DNA of 64,000 nt from an uncultured Prevotella sp. Its GTDB lineage: Bacteria; Bacteroidota; Bacteroidia; Bacteroidales; Bacteroidaceae. Under the pieces are notes generated by a model. That model had not been told where the DNA came from and made no database searches. It was given only the letters and a program-made list of their open reading frames with translations. Both the position numbers and the translations under genes were made by a program. Where the stretch lies: contig CAMIVY010000018.1 in assembly GCA_946402275.1 (NCBI GenBank), positions 1 to 64,000 on the forward strand. The letters are read 5' to 3'. Numbering within the stretch: position 1 is the first letter of the stretch; the number at the start of each line of letters is the position of its first letter. This document shows, piece by piece, positions 57,143 through 64,000 of this stretch.

Positions 57143-58792
57143 ATGGAGAAAGTAATAGTCTATCAGGTATTTACCCGTCTTTTCGGCAATCGCAACCTGT
57201 CTCGTAAAGAGAACGGGACGGTTGCCGAAAATGGTTGTGGGAAAATGGCTGATTTCACACCTCAGGTGTTGAAAGAGATAAAGGAAATGGGCGTAAGCCA
57301 TGTTTGGTACACTGGTGTGATACGTCACGCTACTCAGACGGACTATACCAGTTACGGAATCCCTAGGCAGCATCCTGCCATCGTGAAGGGTAAGGCCGGC
57401 TCGCCTTACGCTATTACGGACTATTACGACATTGATCCTGACTTGGCTACGGATGTGAAGCAACGCATGAAGGAATTCGAGGCGTTGGTGGAGCGTACTC
57501 ATCAGGCGGGTTTGAAGGTGATTATCGACTTCGTACCCAATCATGTGGCACGTCAGTATCACTCTATCTGTAAACCCAAGAAGGTGAAAGACCTGGGTGA
57601 GACGGATTGTCAGGAACATGGCTTTGACCCTCAGAACAACTTCTATTATTGTCCTGGTCAGGGATTTGCTCCTTATTTTGACCTTTATCAGGGGGAGACG
57701 GAGCCTTATCATGAAATGCCAGCCAAGGCAACGGGAAATGACCATTTTGACAATGCACCAGGTAGAACGGATTGGTATGAGACCGTAAAACTGAACTATG
57801 GCGTAGATTATTATGCTGGCAAGGTAGGTTGCTTCGACCCCATTCCCGACACCTGGCTGAAGATGACAGATATCCTCCTGTTCTGGGCGAAGAAAGGCAT
57901 TGACGGTTTCCGGTGTGATATGGCGGAAATGGTGCCTGCCGAGTTCTGGCAGTATGCTACGTCGATAGTTAAGAAGAAACATAAGCACCTTGTCTTTGTG
58001 GGTGAGGTGTATAATCCTTATGAGTATCGTCACTATCTGGCTGCTGGTTTCGACTGGTTGTATGACAAAGTAGGCATGTATGACACCATGCGTGGTGTGA
58101 TTTGTGGAAACGCTTCGACACACTCCATCACTCATGCTTGGCAACAGACGGACGATATTCGTGACCACATGTTATATTTCCTGGAAAATCACGATGAGCA
58201 GCGTATTGCCAGCGATTTCTTCGCTGCTGATGCCAGGAAGGGTGTGCCCGCTATGATTGCATCACTGCTGATGCAACAGAATCCCTTTATGCTATATGCC
58301 GGCCAGGAGTATGGCGAGCGTGGTATGGACAAAGAAGGATTTAGCGGACATGATGGTCGTACCACCATCTTTGATTATTGGAGCATTGACACACTATGCA
58401 GGGCTGCCAGCAAGGAACTCACCAGTGAGGAAAAGGCTTTGAAGGACATCTATACCAAGACCATGCAGTTGGCTTGCAAGGAGAAGGCCGTGTCGGAGGG
58501 TGTGTTCTTCGACCTGATGTATGTGAATCCGCAGCTGCAGCGCCAGTATGCTTTCCTTCGTCATGTGAAGGACGAACTGCTGTTCGTGGTTGTTAACTTC
58601 GACAGTGCTGATGCAACGATAGATGTGCATATTCCAGAGCATGCTTTCGACTATTTGCAGATGAAGGAGAAAAAAGCCATTGCCGTTGACTTGCTGACGA
58701 AAGAAAAGCTGGCAATGTCGCTGAAGAAGGACGGAGGAATCCGCATGGAGGTAAATGCCAACAGCGGGCGGGTGTGGAAAATCAAGCTGTAA
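57143..58792 (+). CDS. GH13-family alpha-amylase-like enzyme, intracellular
   Basis: This 549-residue glycoside hydrolase has the GH13 barrel regions: region I DFVPNH (129-134), region II GFRCDMAEM with nucleophile Asp259, region III VGEVYNP with acid/base Glu288, region IV FLENHDEQR with Asp351. There is no signal peptide, so it acts in the cytoplasm, probably on glycogen or imported maltodextrins. Hydrolysis or transglycosylation cannot be told apart here. It is cotranscribed with fabD. Confidence 0.9.
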   Translation: MEKVIVYQVFTRLFGNRNLSRKENGTVAENGCGKMADFTPQVLKEIKEMGVSHVWYTGVIRHATQTDYTSYGIPRQHPAIVKGKAGSPYAITDYYDIDPDLATDVKQRMKEFEALVERTHQAGLKVIIDFVPNHVARQYHSICKPKKVKDLGETDCQEHGFDPQNNFYYCPGQGFAPYFDLYQGETEPYHEMPAKATGNDHFDNAPGRTDWYETVKLNYGVDYYAGKVGCFDPIPDTWLKMTDILLFWAKKGIDGFRCDMAEMVPAEFWQYATSIVKKKHKHLVFVGEVYNPYEYRHYLAAGFDWLYDKVGMYDTMRGVICGNASTHSITHAWQQTDDIRDHMLYFLENHDEQRIASDFFAADARKGVPAMIASLLMQQNPFMLYAGQEYGERGMDKEGFSGHDGRTTIFDYWSIDTLCRAASKELTSEEKALKDIYTKTMQLACKEKAVSEGVFFDLMYVNPQLQRQYAFLRHVKDELLFVVVNFDSADATIDVHIPEHAFDYLQMKEKKAIAVDLLTKEKLAMSLKKDGGIRMEVNANSGRVWKIKL

Positions 58793-58821
58793 AGATAAGG
58801 CTAACCAGTAAACTGGATGAT

Positions 58822-59295
58822 ATGAGTGACGATTTTATCTTAAACGAGCACAACAAGGAGGAATTCCCACCAGCTCATACGGCGGAACACCTGCTGAACC
58901 AGACGATGATACGACTCTTCGGATGCGAGCGTTCATATAATGCCCACATCGAGCGAAAGAAGAGTAAGATGAGCTTCTATCTGGATCATAAGCCCGCAAG
59001 ACAAGAAGAGAAACAGATAGAGAAGGAGATGGAAAGGCTGATAGAAGAAGACTTGCCCGTAACTTTTGAGTTCTGTAAAATCAATGAACTGCCCGAGGAA
59101 ATCTCGCTCGACCGTCTTCCTGACGGAGTGTCAGATACCATCCGCCTGGTACGTATTGGCGATTACGACGTGTGTCCTTGCATTGGCAAGCATGTGCGTT
59201 CCACTGCTCAGATAGGCCGCTTTGAGATGCTGGGCACTAATTGGGACGAACACGATAAGTCATTCCGGGTTCGCTTCAAAATCATCGCTCCGTAA
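58822..59295 (+). CDS. AlaX-like alanyl-tRNA editing domain protein
   Basis: This 157-residue stand-alone editing domain has the zinc motifs HTAEHLLN (His-x3-His) and CPCIGKHV (Cys-x3-His with flanking Cys), as in the second additional domain of threonyl- and alanyl-tRNA synthetases. It would hydrolyse mischarged tRNA(Ala). ATG 58822 follows the GH13 stop by 29 bases; an in-frame ATG at 58774 would overlap that gene. Confidence 0.85.
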   Translation: MSDDFILNEHNKEEFPPAHTAEHLLNQTMIRLFGCERSYNAHIERKKSKMSFYLDHKPARQEEKQIEKEMERLIEEDLPVTFEFCKINELPEEISLDRLPDGVSDTIRLVRIGDYDVCPCIGKHVRSTAQIGRFEMLGTNWDEHDKSFRVRFKIIAP

Positions 59296-59350
59296 ACGTC
59301 TTTTAGCTTAAAAGAATATCTTTGTTGCTTAAAAGGATTTTTTTTCTGGC

Positions 59351-60409
59351 TTAGAAAGATACCTTCATAAAGACGGGAAGGTGGTCTGAGTAGGTAAGGT
59401 CGGACGTGTAATAGGACATGCCCTTGAAAGCCTTGTCGTGGAAGATATAGTCGATGCGGACGGCTTTCTTCCCGCCACGGAAGGTGCGCATCCATCCCGA
59501 GCCACACTCCTTGAAACCATCGACCATGTTGCCCAGCATGGTGTTATAGACGTATGAGTAAGGCACGTCGTTGAAGTCGCCGCAAAGAATAACGGGCTTG
59601 TCGCTATTCAACCTCTCTGTCGCTACGATGTTCGCCTGTGACGCACGGAACATCATTCCCAGCGTATAGTTGCCGAAAATGGCACTGAGCAGACGGCTTC
59701 CGCTGACATCGTAATTCTGATTCTCCAACTTTGCCGCACGATGCAGTGTGCCGTTGATGCCTGTAGTCTGGAGATGGACGTTAAACACGCGTATCATATG
59801 ACCTTTCACGTCAATATCGGCCCACATGGCACTATTGTTGGTATAGTCAAAGAGAATAGGCTTACTGTTCTTGATGGGATAGCGGCTGTAGATGACCATA
59901 TCGTCGCTCCCCACAGCCATATAAGGGAAGTAGTCCTTGTAGCTGTCGGAGTTTTTCTTGTCGCCACTGACATTCTGATACTCCTGCATGCAACAGATAT
60001 CCACTTTCTGACGACGCATCTCTGCTAGGATGTCAAGAGCCATGAAGCCCGAAGTCTCGCGATTGAATGCTGCCACGTTATAGGTGGCAATCTTCAAACC
60101 GGCACTCGCCTCTACGTGTTCATCGATGGAGCGAATTTGGACGAGTGTTCCTATATAGGGAATACAGCATGCAATGGTGGTAACGGGGATAATCAGCATC
60201 AGCCAACGACGACGAATCATCCAATAGAAACAAAGCAGGATGTTGGCAATAATCAGTAAAGGGAGTACATAGACCAACATGGCACGTGCAGTATTGCCAA
60301 TAGGTGACACGTCGCCTCCGTAAAGGGCTACTATCGTAAATATGGTGACGATGATCTGAATGACGAGAAACATCATGGCCATATACTTGTAAACAGCTAA
60401 TTTTCCCAT
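59351..60409 (-). CDS. Membrane-anchored endonuclease/exonuclease/phosphatase protein
   Basis: This 352-residue protein has three N-terminal membrane helices (about 10-30, 42-62, 68-88) and a C-terminal EEP domain: LKIATYNVAAFN, CMQEYQN, GDFNDVPYSYVYN and TYSDHLPVFMKV. The active-site Asn, Glu, Asp and His are in place. It may act as a phosphodiesterase on lipids or nucleic acids outside the cytoplasm; the substrate is unknown. It lies 25 bases after the histidine kinase gene. Confidence 0.85.
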   Translation of the reverse strand: MGKLAVYKYMAMMFLVIQIIVTIFTIVALYGGDVSPIGNTARAMLVYVLPLLIIANILLCFYWMIRRRWLMLIIPVTTIACCIPYIGTLVQIRSIDEHVEASAGLKIATYNVAAFNRETSGFMALDILAEMRRQKVDICCMQEYQNVSGDKKNSDSYKDYFPYMAVGSDDMVIYSRYPIKNSKPILFDYTNNSAMWADIDVKGHMIRVFNVHLQTTGINGTLHRAAKLENQNYDVSGSRLLSAIFGNYTLGMMFRASQANIVATERLNSDKPVILCGDFNDVPYSYVYNTMLGNMVDGFKECGSGWMRTFRGGKKAVRIDYIFHDKAFKGMSYYTSDLTYSDHLPVFMKVSF

Positions 60410-60434
60410 AGTGTCTTGTCTGTGTTATCTAAGT

Positions 60435-61685
60435 TTACTCATGAACGTATCTTTGAACAGTATCCAACAGGTCTTCCACACGGAAAGGCTTTGCCATAAA
60501 CTCGTCGCAACCGGCTTCGCGGGCTTCACGGATGTTGTCGTCGAAGGCATAGGCGCTAAGTGCTACCACGGGAATATCCGGATTCACTTCCTTGATGATG
60601 CGGGTGGCATCCAGTCCGCTCATGTCAGGCATACGAATGTCCATTAGTACCAAGGCAGGATGCTCATCCTCGCTATAGGTTACTGCCTCAATACCGTTCT
60701 TGGCACGTAGCAGGCGATAGCGCTTGGCAAGTACTATGCGCACCAGTTCGTAGTTGGAATCTTCGTCTTCTGCCACTAGGATAAGGGGAGCTTTTGTCAT
60801 ATCCGTCTTCGTATCCACACGAATGGTACGCGAATTGGTGGTGACACGGCTGTCTTTCTTCATGCCTCCTATAGTTCCTTGGAATGGGAGGATGAATCGG
60901 AAAGTGGAGCCAGCACCTAATTTGGAAGTACAGCTGATGGTTCCTCCCAGCTTCTCTACGATAATCTTACACAGAGCGAGTCCTAGTCCATAACCGTTCT
61001 GTTTTTCTGCATCGCGTGAAACATAAGTTTCAAAAATATGCTTCTGGTCTTCGGGGGAGATGCCAGAACCTGTGTCAGATACATAGAATTCTACCTCCTG
61101 ACCATCGTTTATCAGGCGGTATCCATAGGTGATAGTTCCTCTTGATGTATGTTTTAGCGCATTACTAATAAGATTTGAAAATACCTGACTGAGACGGTTG
61201 ACATCTGTGTTTAGCGTAACATTCATGTTCGGCTTGGTCCATTGCAACTGAACGGTTTCTGGACAGCGGAACTTGAAGATGTTCTGCATGCTGCGACACA
61301 ACTCATTCAAGTCGGTCATGTTTTTCTTGATAGACAATTCACCGGCCTCTACACGTGACAGATCCAGAACCTCGTCGATAAGGGCCAGCAGACGGGCATT
61401 GTTGCTCTCAACAATTTCCATATACTTCATGCGTTCCTCTGCCGAGTCTGTTTCAGCCATAATGCGTGCAAAGCCTTCAATAGCATTCAGTGGTGTGCGG
61501 ATTTCGTGGCTCATGTTGGCAAGGAAGAGAGACTTCATACGACTGGCCTTCTCGGCCTTGTCGGTTTTCTCTTCGTATTCTGAGAGCTTCTTCTTAGCCA
61601 CACTTAGCTCTAATTCTACAGCTTGTCGTCTTGCGTTGGCTTCTGCAATTTTTTGCAGCAGTGTTTCTCTTTCGTTCGAATTCAT
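60435..61685 (-). CDS. Cytoplasmic hybrid histidine kinase/response regulator
   Basis: This 416-residue protein has an N-terminal coiled coil (about 5-48), a HisKA domain with phospho-acceptor His60 (LANMSHEIRTPLNAIEGF), an ATPase domain (NLISNALKH, VSDTGSGI, GYGLGLALCK) and a C-terminal receiver domain with phospho-acceptor Asp349 (LVLMDIRMPD). No input domain or membrane segment is visible, so the coiled coil may mediate sensing or partner binding. It has a -7 box TATCTTTGC at 61740-61748 on the minus strand. There is no output domain or adjacent regulator. Confidence 0.9.
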   Translation of the reverse strand: MNSNERETLLQKIAEANARRQAVELELSVAKKKLSEYEEKTDKAEKASRMKSLFLANMSHEIRTPLNAIEGFARIMAETDSAEERMKYMEIVESNNARLLALIDEVLDLSRVEAGELSIKKNMTDLNELCRSMQNIFKFRCPETVQLQWTKPNMNVTLNTDVNRLSQVFSNLISNALKHTSRGTITYGYRLINDGQEVEFYVSDTGSGISPEDQKHIFETYVSRDAEKQNGYGLGLALCKIIVEKLGGTISCTSKLGAGSTFRFILPFQGTIGGMKKDSRVTTNSRTIRVDTKTDMTKAPLILVAEDEDSNYELVRIVLAKRYRLLRAKNGIEAVTYSEDEHPALVLMDIRMPDMSGLDATRIIKEVNPDIPVVALSAYAFDDNIREAREAGCDEFMAKPFRVEDLLDTVQRYVHE

Positions 61686-61818
61686 TGTTGAAATTCTCTT
61701 TGAAAAATATGTAATCCTTCTAAAAAGTACAAAACCTTGGCAAAGATAACAAAAAAAATCAATATAAGGATATTTTTTAGAAAAAATAACGAAAGATTTT
61801 TTGAAAACAAAACATAGG

Positions 61819-63003
61819 TCAAGCGCGCTTCGCTTTCTCCCATGTTCCTGCGTGTTGGTGGCTTTTCAGATAAGATATTCCATAAAAGACGTTCAGGTTC
61901 ATGAATAGGAAATAGTAGGGCACATAGAGCAGTTTGCTCTTCTTGCCGTGTTGTTCCATATAATATCCACAGAATGCTGCAAGATAGAAAATAACCTGTA
62001 GAATCCAGAGTAGGGTATAGATGGTTCCTGCGTTCATAAATACTAACAATACATTCAGTGGTATTAATGCCATAAGGGCAAATGGGGTGATGGTCCATCG
62101 TAACACCCGATGGGACACAAACTGGAAAGCTACTATGAATCTATGGAAGGGATTCATCATATTACGTAACCACCATGAGCTTTGGAGTCCTCCGGCTGCT
62201 ATGCGACGCTTGCGTTTTGATTCCTCGTGAAGGTCTGCTGAACCATATTCCATAGCGTAGGCTTCTGGTGCATAGGCAATACGATATCCTTGATCAACCA
62301 TTCGCATTGACATGACAAAATCATCCAATAATGCGTTTTCCGGCATCGGGGTGTACAAGGCTGTTCGGATAGCATTCAACTCGCCTGCGGCACCCATTGT
62401 TGAGTAGAGTTCGCTGTCAAGCATTTTCAAAGTGCTCTCGTAACGCCAGTAGAGTCCTTCTCCCTGAGCTGCCGTCTTGCCGTCTTTCCGTACCAGGATA
62501 CGTTTTTCCCCAGCTACACAGCCTACTTTCGGATCTTGGAAAAGAAGAATGATGTTCCGCAATGACTCCCTGTTTACCAATGTGTTAGCATCTGTCATTA
62601 CAGTGATTTCCGAAGTTACTTTGCTGAGGCCATGATTCAGTGCCGCCGTCTTTCCACGACGCTCTGGGCGATAGACAATCTCTACATCTTCGTATGTCTT
62701 CAACAGGTTGTTGGTGTTGTCTGTTGACCCGTCGGTCACCCACATAATGTGAAGTTTGTTCTTCGGATAATCCAACTGTCGGGTGTTCTCCATTTTCATC
62801 TCTACGACGTCTTGCTCGTTGAACGCGCAGATCAGGAACGTCACGTGGGGTAGGGAGTCTTCCTGAGGCATAGCCAATGGAGCGGCTTCCCCCTTGAAAA
62901 GTCTTTTGAGTTTAACGAGCAGCCATAACAACACTCCGTATCCTACATAGGTGTAAACAACGAGGAACAGGCAAATCCAGAAAAGGACTTTCAGTGTTGT
63001 CAT
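61819..63003 (-). CDS. Family 2 glycosyltransferase, membrane-bound
   Basis: This 394-residue processive-type GT2 enzyme has an N-terminal helix (about 4-30), a catalytic domain with FLICAFNEQD, WVTDGSTDNT, MTDANT and the DDFVMSMR acidic motif, and two or three C-terminal helices (about 305-350). A basic KRKRRIAAGGLQSSWW lies where the Q-x-x-RW motif is expected. It probably makes an exported polysaccharide or glycolipid. It follows the RNase gene by 12 bases. Confidence 0.88.
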   Translation of the reverse strand: MTTLKVLFWICLFLVVYTYVGYGVLLWLLVKLKRLFKGEAAPLAMPQEDSLPHVTFLICAFNEQDVVEMKMENTRQLDYPKNKLHIMWVTDGSTDNTNNLLKTYEDVEIVYRPERRGKTAALNHGLSKVTSEITVMTDANTLVNRESLRNIILLFQDPKVGCVAGEKRILVRKDGKTAAQGEGLYWRYESTLKMLDSELYSTMGAAGELNAIRTALYTPMPENALLDDFVMSMRMVDQGYRIAYAPEAYAMEYGSADLHEESKRKRRIAAGGLQSSWWLRNMMNPFHRFIVAFQFVSHRVLRWTITPFALMALIPLNVLLVFMNAGTIYTLLWILQVIFYLAAFCGYYMEQHGKKSKLLYVPYYFLFMNLNVFYGISYLKSHQHAGTWEKAKRA

Positions 63004-63015
63004 GACTGCCCGATA

Positions 63016-64000
63016 TTATGCATTTGTTTCGATCTCCTTCTCCTCCTGCATGTCTATGAATTGACGGTCTTTGTCGTAGAATTCATATTGCAGGAAGGCA
63101 AGTTTCTGCGATGGTACGATGCGTACGCCCATACCATATTTCATCTGCCATTTGAGTTTCAGCGATACGAGGCCTTGGTTGATATAGGCGGCCACGTAAG
63201 GATGAACGTGCAAATAGAACTTATGAATGCCTATCTTGTTGACTAGGTTGTCAATTTTGCTCTCTAACTGATCCGTAAATAGGATAGACGACCTGATTTT
63301 GCCCTTTCCAAAGCATGTAGGGCATGTTTCTTCTACATTGACATCCATTGCCGGACGTACGCGTTGGCGCGTAATCTGCATCAGTCCGAATTTTGATAGT
63401 GGCAGGATGTTATGGCGTGCTCTGTCTTTCTCCATGTTCTTACACATGCGTTCATAGAGCAGTTGACGGTCTTCTGCCAGATTCATGTCGATAAAGTCAA
63501 CTACGATGATGCCGCCCATGTCGCGCAGTCGTAACTGACGGGCTAATTCGTCAGCAGCACCGAGGTTCACTTCTAGTGCGTTGGCTTCCTGACCGTTTTC
63601 TGAGCGAGTGCGATTCCCTGAGTTCACGTCAACAACGTGCATGGCTTCCGTGTGTTGGATGATGAGGTAGGCTCCACGTTTGTAGTTGACAGTCTTTCCG
63701 AATGAAGACTTAATCTGCTTCGTGACGTTGAAGTTGTCGAAAATAGGCACTGTTCCCTTATACAACTTCACAATGTCTGTCTTGTCCGGAGCAATCAGTG
63801 ATACGTAGTCGCGAACCTGTTGGTAGATGCTTTCGTCATTTACATGAATACCGTCATAGGTCGGGTCAAACAGGTCGCGTAGCATCGCTACGGCACGGCC
63901 TGTCTCTTCAAAACACAGCTCTGGTGTCTTGGTGGCTTTCTGAACCTTTGTGATAGCATCTTCCCAACGTTTTACCAACACTTTCATTTCTGCATCCAGT
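63016..64000 (-). CDS. rng: Ribonuclease E/G, C-terminal part, cut by window edge
   Basis: The frame stays open to the right edge, so an N-terminal part with the S1 domain lies outside. The visible 328 codons cover the RNase H-like and DNase I-like domains: metal-binding Asp in HVVDVNSGN and VVDFIDMN, the zinc-link CPTCFGKG and a short C-terminus without the long degradosome scaffold. It processes rRNA and mRNA. An internal ATG at 63987 is not a likely start. Confidence 0.92.
   Translation of the reverse strand, partial: LDAEMKVLVKRWEDAITKVQKATKTPELCFEETGRAVAMLRDLFDPTYDGIHVNDESIYQQVRDYVSLIAPDKTDIVKLYKGTVPIFDNFNVTKQIKSSFGKTVNYKRGAYLIIQHTEAMHVVDVNSGNRTRSENGQEANALEVNLGAADELARQLRLRDMGGIIVVDFIDMNLAEDRQLLYERMCKNMEKDRARHNILPLSKFGLMQITRQRVRPAMDVNVEETCPTCFGKGKIRSSILFTDQLESKIDNLVNKIGIHKFYLHVHPYVAAYINQGLVSLKLKWQMKYGMGVRIVPSQKLAFLQYEFYDKDRQFIDMQEEKEIETNA

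Noticed and set aside
57101..58168. 355-codon minus-strand ORF
   Set aside because: Fully opposite the GH13 gene, whose catalytic motifs are intact; no recognisable protein features.

Overview
The window looks like a chromosomal segment from a Bacteroidales bacterium, most likely Prevotella or a close relative. Three things support this. Nearly every gene with a readable upstream region has the Bacteroidetes promoter pattern (TTTG, about 20 bases, TAnnTTTGC) with little Shine-Dalgarno sequence. There is a short Bacteroidetes-type RpoD of 287 residues. Several families are largely confined to this phylum: HU-HIG, smalltalk, DUF4248, DUF4494, DUF5686 and EFR1. No tRNA, rRNA, CRISPR array or integrase was seen.

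Layout. 0-0.5 kb: remnants of a mobile-type lysis module, including an M15 peptidase with an internal deletion. 0.5-5 kb: a minus-strand operon of two tandem acyl-CoA ligases and an SGNH hydrolase. 5.2-6.6 kb: infC-rpmI-rplT. 6.7-10.3 kb: indolepyruvate oxidoreductase iorAB with an aminotransferase. 10.4-21.2 kb: one tightly packed minus-strand operon of nine genes resembling a reduced aryl-polyene or flexirubin-type lipid pathway: acetyltransferase-like protein, ketosynthase, ACP, hotdog dehydratase, MMPL exporter, FAD oxidoreductase, ketoreductase, LolA-like protein and DUF5686 outer-membrane protein. 21.4-24.9 kb: alpha/beta hydrolase, DUF3237 and an amidohydrolase lipoprotein.

24.9-43.6 kb is accessory. 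It holds a YoeB-type toxin-antitoxin locus and a second copy 12 kb away whose toxin has lost 207 bp in frame. It also holds a GNAT-type toxin-antitoxin candidate, a truncated ATPase, REP-like palindromes with the tail of a RAYT transposase, umuDC, a BcgI-like restriction-modification pair in AT-rich DNA, two unknown genes behind a structured leader RNA, and a HU-HIG/smalltalk island with a P5-like protein, an SH3-fold protein, HNH and DUF7833-like genes.

43.8-64 kb returns to housekeeping genes: glutamine synthetase, rpoD, HtrA protease, a mannitol-dehydrogenase-family enzyme, a LolC/E-type permease, an aminotransferase, a membrane pseudokinase with DUF4494 and YggS, EFR1 ferredoxin, fabD with a GH13 enzyme and an AlaX-like editing protein, an endonuclease/exonuclease/phosphatase protein, a hybrid histidine kinase, a GT2 glycosyltransferase and the C-terminal part of RNase E/G.

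The best leads for something undescribed are the leader RNA plus two-gene module at 37.5-39.3 kb, the family of 7-base-period repeat arrays at gene ends, the in-frame toxin deletion, the REP/RAYT remains, and the reduced polyene-like operon.
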